This document shows positions 23,996 to 34,772 of a DNA stretch of 64,000 nucleotides, one piece after another. A program made the translations under genes and the position numbers. The notes beneath the pieces were generated by a model. The model made no database searches and was not told where the DNA came from. It saw only the letters and a list, made by a program, of their open reading frames with translations. Numbering within the stretch: position 1 is the first letter of the stretch; every line of letters starts with the position of its first letter. Source of the DNA: Trogon surrucura (taxonomy: Eukaryota; Chordata; Aves; Trogoniformes; Trogonidae); assembly GCA_020746105.1 (NCBI GenBank), contig CM036620.1:44536706-44600705 (forward strand). The letters are read 5' to 3'.

Positions 23996-26899
23996 ATATC
24001 ATTCTTTTTTGTTCAACTTGAAAAGAGAAATGCCTCCTGCATAACCTGGAAAACATCCAGAAATACCATTCTGTCTTTTTGCAGACGTAAAATAGAACTA
24101 AATTTGTTCTGTAAATCTTTGAGTGTAAATGGCATTATTTTGTTTGTTGTAGGTTGATGAAATCCACTAGTACGAGCTCCGAACTTCACTGAGCTTTAAG
24201 AAGTTTTATGCTAGGACAATTTGGCCTATGCTTCTTCATAACTGTAAAGAATTTCCTAGAAGGAGTCAAATTGCTGAGCTGTTAAGGACTGCAGCAGCTG
24301 ACAAGTTCAGAGCTCACCAAAGTATCAAATTTTGCTCGATTATTGTCTTTATTTCTGTTAAAATTTGAGAAAAAGCTCATTATTACTAAGAATCAAATAT
24401 AACTGAGGTGTGAAGTAATGCACAGGATGGAAGGACAATATGCTGAAATCATTGCATAGGAGAAATGTGCGTGCCAGTGCGAACTAATGGTATATGAAGA
24501 CCAGTTTCTGATGTCATGCTGTTGGATCAGGGACCACCATAATATCTGGCTACGTTGGCAAAATAAATTGATTTAACCAATCCTGTTGAGAAATGTAACG
24601 TTATTTTGAAGGTGGAACTACTCTAATAGATTATCAAGGAATGTGGTAAAACCAATGTTGAGTCCTATAACCAGTGGTAATTGTCATTTAATTTTGAAAA
24701 ATTTTCCTAGAAGGCATGGTATTAGTATGCGAAGCACAGAGTAAATTCCACAGTTCATGCTTGAAGTTAGATGAGACATGTATAATATTGCTAAAAATCT
24801 TTATAAGCAAAGATTTATTTGGTTGGTTTTTTTTTTTCTATAAATGTAATCAATTTCAAGTTCTGGATATTTTCACAGTTCAAACTTTTAAAGAAGGTGT
24901 GTAATATGTAAGCATAAACAACATCAGGTTTATTAAAGCACTTAAAGACACATGCAATAACTGCTTAAGTAGGTACTGCACTAGCTGACATTATGCGTCT
25001 GGTACTATCAAAATGCAGGATTAAGAATCCAGATTTGTTCTGTAACAGATGATTAGAAGTTAAGAGGATGAAAGATCTCCAGATTGAGTAAAGAGCTTTC
25101 AAGCGTTAATGAGTAGGATATGTTTTAAATTGGAGACAGTATCAGGGGTTCAAAGCTACCTTTGACATGAGTATATGATATGTCCTTCTTCTGCTCCTTC
25201 ACTTTGCTACTTGTTTGTTGTCCAGACAATGCTCGTAGTCAACACTTAACACAGCCTTAAAACTATTAATTCCTGTAACTGACAAATGTATTTAATATTA
25301 AAATTTTCTCATCTGGAAACCTGACAAGATACTTCTGAGAATCAGGATGTATTGAGTTCTTTCTGGATCATATTTATTAGGTTTTGTTCCACAGAGGTGC
25401 ATTAAAGTAACTGAACGGGAATAGCAAACTGAGGTTTGCCTAAAAAAATCCTGAGGTCAGTGTACCTGTGTACCTTACAGTCAGTGTACCTAATTTCCAA
25501 ATAGTTTATAAATTCATTATATTGAGACAAAACTACATTGTGAACAAGGTTTATAGTCTATCTTAAGAATACAGCTGATTTGTTACTACAGTACTTTCAG
25601 TTCAAATACTGAAAAGGAAACTTCTGTAGCATTTGTTTCTGGTTACACAAATTCTGACTGTATCCATTTTTGCAGACTCTTGCAACAACATTATTGAAGG
25701 TATATCATGATTCAACTTTGTACTAGGAAACTTTGGCACTGTCACTTCAAAATGTAATTGCTGCTACTCATAAAAGCCTGCCTTTTAATTTTTTTCTGTT
25801 TCTCTTTTTTTTTCTTAAAAAAAGGGATTAAAAAAAAAAACAAGCCTTTGAATGCAGCAGTAATTACCATGTGCTTTTATTCTAAAGGCTACCAATAATA
25901 AGATTTTGAACTAATAATCTTATCATTAATACCACTTAAAAGGAGATAGGATTGTAAGGGAGCTCATCATTAGCTGTAGAGATGAAAAATGTAGTTCATA
26001 ATGTCAAGTTTTACTGTGGATGAATGTTAGCTGAATACAGCACAGTAGTATATGATACGTTAACTGGAGTGGAGCACTTAGACACTATGTCCTATCAGCA
26101 AAATGAGCAAAATAAACTAGCTGCTGCTAGACTAAGTAGCCAGTTTCTTTTGTATAAGCATAGGCAAGTTAATGCTGAAATTTGTTTTCACATGTCAGAC
26201 GAATTTCTAGTGATTTGTGTAATTTTACTGGTTATTTTACTATTTTCTTCTTAATTATATGTTTTGCTTTTTTCAAAAAAAAATCACAATAAAGCCACAA
26301 AACTAATTAACCTCAGGCTTATGACACATCTGCAAATACTTTAGATTGTTTAATTGTTTATGTTCACATGAAAATTTGCCTAAAGATTTATTGTTAGAAA
26401 AGACTATGAAATAAGCTATTGGCATATTTTATTAGTTGAGTTAGATTTTCATCAGTGTCTTTTTCCACTCACAGTTTAATTAGGAGCAGCATCTGGCTGT
26501 TTTCCCATAATCAATATAATCTCCTGAGTTCAGTTTCAAAATCAGCTGCAGAGAGTAACAATTAGAGGTTAGTAGACTTGATAGTTTTTGTAAGAAGCAA
26601 TTATGTCATTAACAAATTATCAAGTTATCAAGCTGTCTCATAGAGAAAATACAGAAAAAGCTGAAAGCTACTGATTATACATAAAAAACAAGATGTGTCT
26701 GTAATACGAGGAACAAGTTATTAATTGAAGTGAGCTATACAGAGTTAACCATCAGAGCTTTAGTGATGCTTGGAGTCAGGTGCTATATCTAATAATGGCT
26801 CTTAAAAGCAAGACATAGAGATGCTATTTTGCTACATAAACTCTTGGTGGACTATGAAAATCTAAATCTAGCATTTACATATTGAAAATGCCTAGATTG
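23996..26899. other. AT-rich non-coding stretch, no recognised feature
   Basis: No gene or transposon recognised. A small direct repeat of 'CAGTGTACCT' occurs at about 25458-25489, and A/T-rich simple sequence at 25788-25842. Confidence 0.5.
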
Positions 26900-27600
26900 C
26901 TACTGCCTGATGTGATTATAGTTTACAATATTCTCTGGCATAGGATCAGGTACCTTCTGTGGAAAGTTGTAGATTCTGAACTGTGGGCTATCTGTCTCTG
27001 TTACATTAAGTAGTGTTTGGGCAGACTCTATACTTGGATTCTGCACTGCCAATGGAGCCTGAGACATCTTAGTGTTTTCCATTCATGCTGGTATAGTGAC
27101 TCTTGAAGGCCTTAGGAAGGGTAATTTTCTTGAGGGAGAAGCATCACTCAGTGGCACATTTAAGCTGGGATCTTAGCATGTTCTTTTCCTCCTCTGTTTC
27201 TCAATTCTCCATAAATCTGTCCCTAACCATCTGAAAGCCGGGATATGTGATGCCCTCCAAGGAGCTAGAATCTGTCGATTTAAGCCTTTCGGTTACAGCA
27301 AGGATTTTAATTTTCTCTTCCACTTTTGAGTAATGCTCCAGCTGCTGTTCTAAAGGTCAGCACATCAACTAAAAGTGCCCACATTGTAGATGAGAAAGAT
27401 GAGCCCTGTTCAGTTCTTTAAAAGATGAGATTACAGGTGTGCAAACATTTGAGAGACTAGATCCCAAGTGGTTGAATGTTCCTCCCTAAAATCCTGAATA
27501 AAGCTTTTAAGAAGCAGGAGTTGTGTTTGGCTTCTGTCTCCAGACCTACTCTCTGAGCTAGTTCTTGGTGGCTCCTCTTCAAGTAGTTCTTCCCCTCTTC
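26900..27600 (-). pseudogene. Possible coding remnant (intronless coiled-coil-like), unassigned
   Basis: Three adjacent open segments on the minus strand look more protein-like than the background, and their frames alternate. In order of translation they are 27434-27598 (55 codons, with 'LLEEEPPRTSSESR' and 'FIQDFREEHSTTWDLVSQ'), 27204-27356 in a different frame (51 codons, with 'LEQQLEHYSKVEEKIKIL', a heptad-like charged helix), and 26903-27082 back in the first frame (60 codons, rich in S, T, P and Q). They are separated by stops and frameshifts. The composition (E/K/Q-rich helix, then a polar tail) suggests part of a cytoskeletal or centrosomal coiled-coil protein, but I recognise no family. 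The absence of obvious splice signals would fit a processed copy. No poly(A) tail is seen at the low-coordinate end. It may still be chance. Confidence 0.3.
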
Positions 27601-30449
27601 ATTCTGCATGCAGTTCAGTTGTATTCTGTCCAAAAATGTCTGGCTTTCTCACTTGCAAGTAGACAAAGAGGACCCTTGCTAAGCTTATGGATTGCATCCA
27701 TAGTCAGGTGTCTACAAGACTAGGGATGCAGCAGTTAATGCACCCCTAATTGTAATGTTGGAACTATTTCCCAGTGTAATAATTAAGTGGTGTTATTATT
27801 TTTTAAGAAAGTGAACAAATGGAATCACTGTTGTATTTACTGTCGTAGAAATGAACCAGAAGAGCAAAGCTGACTTTTCAGCTCTTTCACTTCTACCTTA
27901 TCACACACTTTTTTCATTTAAAAAAAAGCAACAACAGGAACAAAACTTCCAGTCTTGTTTCATCCTTTAGATGCTGATAACTCTTGAGACACTACTGATA
28001 TGCTGATCACTGTTTAGATGCAGGAAAACATGCTGGCTTGCTACAGGAATATTTGATTGTTTTATCTTTCTAACTAGGATGCTCTCGTAGAATCACAGAA
28101 TCATTGGAGTTGCTAAAGTGGGGGAGAGGTAGACTAGATATTTGTCTTTCAGAAATATGAAAACTTTTCTGCCCTAACCTTTTGTCTAGCAGATTGGGTT
28201 TGCTGCTAATAAATTAACAGATAAAACAATACTATTTAGAGCCAAAACAGGGTGCCCATTTTTCTTCACCTTCCAGGGTATAAAATACAAAAGCTATGTA
28301 AAATAATCTATCAGGTTATGTAAAAATATTTGGGGAAAAAAATGGAAAAAAGCTAAACCATTACTTATTGTTCTTAAAATGCAAAGACATACAATGTAAC
28401 ATTGGATACTAGAGATTCCTTTCTGAATATATAACTAGTAATTTAAAATGGGCATAAGACTGGCATGGGTCCTGTTAACTTCCTACATGTAAACCAAAAT
28501 GATAAAAAAAATCAAAATTGTTGTGTTGTTTAAAGCAAAGAATATAAAAGTAAAACAGAGAGACAATCTTTGATGTTTTAGAGCAAGATATTTGGTACGA
28601 CTGAGCCACTTGAGCAGAATTGACTAAGTCTGCTGATGTGTATTCACTTTACAAGTTCGTATATTTTAATGAGCACTCTAGGTTCTTCAGTCTAGATCAA
28701 CTGTAGAGGCTAAACTGTTTTCAGATACAGTATAGAAAAATAAATCATGCATGTGTCATACTTTCTGTTGTATCCCAAGATATGTATATCATGTCATTTA
28801 AAAAAAAATAAAATCTAATATTGGAACCGTGATAAGCTATGTAGTAGTACTCGTATATAGGTTTAAGGATAAAGAGTAAAGGAAATGATAGAGATATCGT
28901 CTATACTGCTGGGTATCCCAGTTCCTAGCCCAGAACTACAAAAAGGAGAGGAAGGAGAAATGTTTAAGGTACAGAAGGAACAAGATTCTGAAAATGCCTG
29001 GTCTGTGCCCAAAAATCATCTAAGCAACTAAAGCAGGTAAGGATTTTACAGGCCATGTGAAAAAAACGGGATAATTTACAGGGGCAAACTAGAGAGTGTC
29101 TGAGCTGCTCAGTATAGAGAGCTATACTATAATTTCAAAAATTATGCATTTAGTCATTTTATCCTTTTGAAACTTTGTTTCATTATCAAAGGTTGTGTTA
29201 TCCATGGATGTGACAGAATAATTCATTATATAACTATTCCTATGGATTTGGCAGTACTTACGATTCAGATTCTTGGTAGTTGAAGCAGATTGCTGAGCTT
29301 TGAAGGACTAAAGATATCTGTAGCACAACTGGATGCTGCTCTATGAAACTTTATTGTTCTCAATTCTAAGAGCTGGTAATGAAGTGCACTAAAGATAGGA
29401 GCAATGGCTTAATTGAGTCTATCGTAGGGTAATTCTTCAGTGTATTTCTGAACACTATAATTCTTCTCCAGAACCCAGATTCCCTGTAAGTGAAGATTGC
29501 TTTCCAGTGCATTATTTCCATCTACTTTTCTGAGTTCTAATTTTACTAAATTATATAGCACTACACCTAAAATCTTATGGATGGTTTTTTTCTAATGACT
29601 GCATTTTTTTTTTTATTTGTACTGAATTTTTCCCTCACTTTTAGAAGTTTAATTCTCACTTGTAATTTTAATACATTAAAACTCAAAAAAATGTTCAAGT
29701 AATGGTTTACATGGGTTCTCTAGGTATTGCAAATGAGTCATTCAAGCCAAATATATGCTACAGCTAACATGAAGTAAAATTACAATTATTTATATTAACT
29801 ATGAAGAGTATTAAGGCTACTTAATCTTTGAATGACATCAGTATGGACCCAATTAGCACAGTTTCCAGCCACTTCATAATTCAAAAGAATGTGATCATTC
29901 AGCTGGAAGCATATTTGACAGAAACTCCATAGTCATGAAGGTAAAAGCTTGCAGGATCACCCAGTAGGATGGAGAAGCTGTCATTCTTTCATGAGTGCTG
30001 TTGAATACTAATGTCAAGGTCAGAAGAGTGTAATCTTAGGCTGCCAAAATATAGTTAGATTTGATCTGCTAGCAATGTTTAAAAAGAAAGTAACAAAATA
30101 AGAACTTATATACAACTTTGATATGATAGCTGCAAAGTTTTAGGTGCTCTCCCACTGCACGTTCTGACTCACTGCTTTGATTGGCACTTTTATATGTATT
30201 TTTTTCTAATTTTAATATTTGCTTTAAATATCGTCCTCTTTGTATAACAGAAAAATTACAACTGTATACATACTTCACAAATTCTGCATGGTATTTTAAA
30301 TGCTGACGTGGGTGTCTTTGTTCAAAATATTTCGCAATTATAGCAAAGATTTGGATGTAAAATTATCTGAATGCTTAACTGGCATTTATAATAAAATGAT
30401 AGATTTGTCTTTACTCACACTTTTCATTTACATAGCCTGATCACGCTAA
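27601..30449. other. AT-rich non-coding stretch, no recognised feature
   Basis: No supported gene or transposon. A 24-base CR1-terminus-like string at 28089-28112 is too short to call. Confidence 0.5.
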
Positions 30450-30797
30450 GCAGGGATTCCTACTGCTGTCTCCAGCTACCTCATAAGCAGATATAGCTCA
30501 GATGGACCTGGGCTGTTCCCAGAGTATCTTCTGAATCATAAAAAGATGAGAGGCTTTCAACAAGGCAAATTCCTCCTAAATCTTAGGAAAAAGAGTTTCA
30601 CAGTGAAGGATGGTCAAGTGTTGCAGCAGGCTGCTTGATTTTTATCCTTCAGGATACTCAGAAGCCAGTTGAGTGGTTGCTCACAGGCTGTCCTGAGCAA
30701 CCAGACCTAAGTCGTTTCTGCTTCATCTTGGTAGGCTCAGCTAGGTGACCTCCAGACTTCCCTTTTTCCTTCCAACATTCCATGATACTGTCATTTC
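30450..30797 (+). mobile_element. Old CR1 LINE 3' fragment, plus strand
   Basis: The fragment preserves the CR1 order with many substitutions: 'TGCTGTCTCCAGCTACCTCA', 'AAAAAGATGAGAGGCTTTCA', 'GAGTTTCACAGTGAAGGATG', 'GTTGCAGCAGGCTGCTTG', then 'TAGGTGACCTCCAGACTTCC' and 'CCTTCCAACATTCCATGATA' at the end. The 'GGTGACCTCCAGA' variant, rather than 'GATGATCTTT', marks it as a different and older CR1 subfamily from the copies at 17.7 and 37.4 kb. Confidence 0.88.
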
Positions 30798-30965
30798 CAT
30801 TTTGATAAAACAGTTGTTTATGGAATTAATTTAAAACTTTGTGGTGGTCTGACTCTGACTGGAGGCCAGGAGCTCACCAAAGCTGCTCTATCACTCCCCT
30901 TTTTTTCAGATGGACAAGGGAGAGTGAACATATAACGAGAGGCCTGTGGGTTAAGATAAAAGCAG

Positions 30966-30971
30966 TTTAAT
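30966..30971 (-). terminator. LTR polyadenylation signal ATTAAA
   Basis: On the minus strand the context is CTATATTAAACTGC, matching the position of the ATTAAACTG signal in avian ERVL LTRs, downstream of the LTR TATA-like box. Confidence 0.7.
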
Positions 30972-31150
30972 ATAGCAAAAGCAAAGGTCAAGCGCGGAAG
31001 CAAACCCAAACAAAAATTATTCTCTACTTCCCATCAGCGGGTGATGTCTGGTTGCTTCCCCAGGAAGCAGGGCTCCAGTACATGTAGCGGTTGCTCCGGA
31101 GATCAAACACAAATAGTGAATGTTCCCCCACTTCCCTCTTCCTTCTCGCC

Positions 31151-31156
31151 TTTATG
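31151..31156 (-). promoter_or_regulatory. LTR TATA-like box (CATAAA)
   Basis: On the minus strand the context is CACACATAAAGGCGAG. It sits at the end of the shared U3 block (AGCTGACCC...GTATTCCACACCAT) exactly where better-preserved ERVL LTRs have TATATAAA, so it is probably a decayed core promoter. Confidence 0.6.
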
Positions 31157-32884
31157 TGTGAGCTGATGTCTTATGGTGTGGAATACCCCTTTGTGCAGCC
31201 TGGGTCAGCTGGCCCAGCTGTATCCCCTCCCAAGATGTTGCCCATCCCCAGCCTGCTGTTGGGGGAACATTGGAAAACCACAGCCTTGGTGCTGTGTGAA
31301 CACTGCTCAGCAGTAGCCAAAACCCTGGGGTGCTATCAACACCCTTCGAGCTACCACTCCAAAAACACAGCACCGAGAGAGCTGCTGTGGGAAGATTAAC
31401 TCCACCTCAGCCTGTCCCAATACAAACTTTAAAAGCTCTCAAGTAAGGGTATGGTTTTAAAAATACTTAAAGTGGCCCTTAGGCTATGAAAGACTGTTAG
31501 GAACCTGAAAGTCATCCCATCTGTGAAAGAGTAAATCTCTTCTGTGTGACCATTTAGGAAGTTTAGCTTTAAGTGTCAAGTTCATGCTTCCTTGCTGCTA
31601 CCTGCATCTACTTGTTATTAATAACTTCACTTACTCCTCTGTAAAAATAGAAGAGTTCCCAAATGAATGAATTAAATCTAAAGTGGATAATTCTGTAGTA
31701 GTTTAGATCTTGACATAGTTGCAACAGAAATTGGTTTACTCAACTTTCTAAACACAGAAGTTCTAGAAAAACAAAATGATGCAACTTCATATTTTTATAT
31801 CAAGTAGGCAGCTTTTTTAGTTCAGTTTTGGATTTATATTTAAGTGCTTTTTGGTTTGATTGATTTTACATTACATGAATATGTCAATGAACGGTGGCAA
31901 ACAATACCTCAGTAGAATTGCTTTTCAGATCCAGATACATCTTTGAGAGATGTCTAAAATGACATGTTTGCAGTAAAATATACATGGCCGGGTGAACTTT
32001 TCTGGTCTTATCTTGCGCCTCAGTAATTTTAAAACAGAAACCAAAGCTTTTGTTCTGATAAACTAGACATCTTCCTAAAATATATTTATTGAAATGAAAT
32101 ATTCAAAGATTCCAAAGAGCAAGTGTACATACAGCAAATGTATTCTTTTCCTCCTGTGCATGGTTAACTTTCATTCATATTAATGGGGTTATGAACATGC
32201 TTGAAGCAGGGAAGGCTATCATTTTTAAAACCTGTCTATTGAATATTTTGTTTGGTTAAATTTATGATGTCTGTTTACTAGAATAGGGAAAAAAAAGTTG
32301 CTGCAAGGTAAAAGTTCCTTTGTGCTTAACTGTTTTATGAATCCTTATCTCTGTATTCACTATTGAGTATTTTGAGGAAGATTTTAGAGCCTTGAGAATA
32401 TTTGTGAAAAGATAACTGTATAGCATTTCCTAATGAAAATATTTTTTTGTACAGCAGAACTCCACTATCTTTACACTTTTTTCTTGTTTTGTTCTTTTCT
32501 CCAAAAAAGAACTGCAAAGTCTATGCAAATCTAAAAAAGTATGCTTATCTCCAGTGCTTTTATAAGATGGTCTTGACCCTGAACTGAGTATTTCTAATGT
32601 TTTTGTATAAATGAGTTTGTAAGAAAAAAATTAAAAAAAAACAAACCTAGTCAACTGTGAAGAAGGTTTGAAAAAAAAGATGCAAGTAATTTGACACCTA
32701 AATCAGAAGTTGAGATTGCCTAGATGTGATTAAAAGCAGTCACAGAGGTTGGCAAAAATATGTATCTTCTCTACATTTTCTAGTCATATTCATAATACAA
32801 CTCTAATATTTTAAGATTCTTTTCGAAGTAGTTCTTATGTTTGGAAAGGTGTTCAGCCAAATGACTGGTGTCCATAATTTCATA

Positions 32885-32914
32885 TGTAACACATATGAAA
32901 ACATATGTGTTACA
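32885..32914. repeat. Perfect 13-bp inverted repeat with AAAA loop
   Basis: 'TGTAACACATATG' (32885-32897), loop 'AAAA' (32898-32901), then its exact reverse complement (32902-32914). The pairing is complete with no bulges. A further CATATG lies just upstream at 32881-32886. Confidence 0.95.
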
Positions 32915-34741
32915 ATTTTATTAAGCACCAAGGCTTCTTCTGTGTTGCTGAAGAGCATGTTTGTTCGTTATTGTTTTCCAGTCTAATTGAGATCAAATTC
33001 ACCAAGCCCTTAGCTTTTACATGTGTTTGAAAGACTTCTGTAATCCTGTGATTCCCATCTGATGATTTTTCTTTAAACTGTATACTCTAGGGTCTGTATG
33101 TTGAAATGTTAGTAGTGTTATGAATATTGACGGGCAATGAAGTAACTGTTAGTGGCAAACAATCAGAAAGACAAGTTCTCACATGATTTGTGAGACAGTC
33201 TCAAAATATCTTTGTAACAGCAAATGCATGAGTGTTTAAATTAATTGAGGGAAAGGAAAACTATGACTCAAAGGGTTTTGTTTTGTTGAAAATGTAACAG
33301 AATTACTATATCCATATCCTTTCAATTCATAATATCCTAACAGGATTCTGTAATTACTCTAAATTCCGTATTTTCAGCAGAGAAGCAATCTGTACAAACA
33401 AGTGACTTCATACAAGCCTGACACCCTGCAATGGCCCTTTTTTATTTCAAGATCCCTGGCTGATATCAAAAATAGTGATACTCTAGACTAAGAAGTTTGT
33501 TTAGAAGTTTACCTCATTTGTATGAATTCAGTGCTTTCATACTTAAAGTGGTTATTAATCAATTCATCTCTGTACTGAATGCAAAATAATTGGGATTTAT
33601 ATTATAATTGCTGTGGAAAATCTGATAATTTTCAGGAGGTGGTGTGCAAATTTGTCACGCTGTAGATGAAACACTTTTACAGAACTCTTGCTAGCAACAT
33701 GCTCATACATTTTAATGGGTAAAAACATGCCCTTGAACTCTATGGTGCATGTCTGAAATCTATGCCATACACACATTTCTTTTATGGATCTAGGTAGGGA
33801 CACATGTGTGTATTTTTAATGTTTGTATAAATGCACTTAGTTTTAACAGTTCACATACATTTTCATTTATTCAGCTAGCCTTTCCATTTCCTGTGGAAAG
33901 AAGTAGGATTTCTGGGTTTATTCTGGTTTTAGAGATCAACTTGCATTGGAAAGATTTCTATAATTTCAATTTGGTTTTAGTAATTTAAGCTCGCTGTCAC
34001 CTTTCTGAAAATCTGAGGTGGCAAGGATGATGCACACACAACTCTTTGACACGGTACAGCTGACAGTGGATGTTTATATGTGCAATAAAATCCTGATCAA
34101 TCTCTGACACTTACTACAGACTTCCTGCTGCTTAAAAATGTGTACTGTAATAGCATTTGTATGTCTTCTTTTCCCTTAAGAGTTCGATATGCTGCTTCAC
34201 AGGAGCAAAGAAAATTAGAAATAACATCATAGTCACTGCAATAGAAATAAATAAAGTGGCAATTTGTAAATTCTTCCAGACAGGGGTCCCTATGTATAGG
34301 TATAATGTGAACATAACTTAAGTAGGGATTATATTTATATGTTGTGTGTGTAAACACGGTTATTTCATTTTACACATTACTGTTTAAATTGTAAGAACCT
34401 GACCTTTTTCTCTTACCAATAACTAGACCACAAGAGACACCATTTGGTACACTACTTTAAGATGAAATTTGTATTTTTAAATTTGAGTGAGTTTCTTCCC
34501 CCTTTTTTAAGCATTTGAGTTGACAGACTAAAATTCATGAATCAATTTGGGAAAGATTAACCGCTGAATTTTAAAAGGACAATAGTGGGCAAAAAAGGCC
34601 AGACTGTCATCTGTCGTTGATTTTACCTTTTTAGTGTTACTGATAGGTAATACAGGTTTCTTGGATATATATGAACATACAGAAAATAAATATAGAGAGC
34701 ATACAACCATTTATCCATTTTAGAAGAATAGAAATAAATGG

Positions 34742-34772
34742 AGGGAGGGGGGGAATATGGGAAGGGATAGGG
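34742..34772 (+). other. G-quadruplex-like motif, five G runs
   Basis: Within about 30 bases there are runs GGG, GGGGGGG, GGG, GGG and GGG with loops of 1 to 5 bases, meeting the usual G3+N1-7 pattern. It sits in otherwise AT-rich sequence. Confidence 0.7.

Larger units (their letters stand above)
30840..31424 (-). mobile_element. Solo LTR of an ERVL-type endogenous retrovirus, 585 bp
   Basis: On the minus strand the element begins TGTATTGGGACAGGCTGAGG and ends GTCAGACCACCACA, with TG...CA termini. It is flanked by a perfect 5-bp duplication, AACTT at 30835-30839 and AACTT at 31425-31429. This length is typical for ERVL integration. No internal retroviral genes lie on either side, so it is a solo LTR left by recombination between the two LTRs of a provirus. 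It keeps a TATA-like box and an ATTAAA polyadenylation signal (annotated separately) about 185 bases apart, defining U3, R and U5. The overall U3 plan (GTTGATAGCACC, then AGCTGACCC, GTATTCCACACCAT and the TATA region) is shared with the LTR at 63.2 kb. Open frames inside it on both strands are chance. Confidence 0.95.

Noticed and set aside
28089..28112. AGAATCACAGAATCATTGGA, similar to the minus-strand CR1 tip
   Set aside because: Only about 24 bases match and the following sequence departs from CR1, so it is too short to call an insertion.
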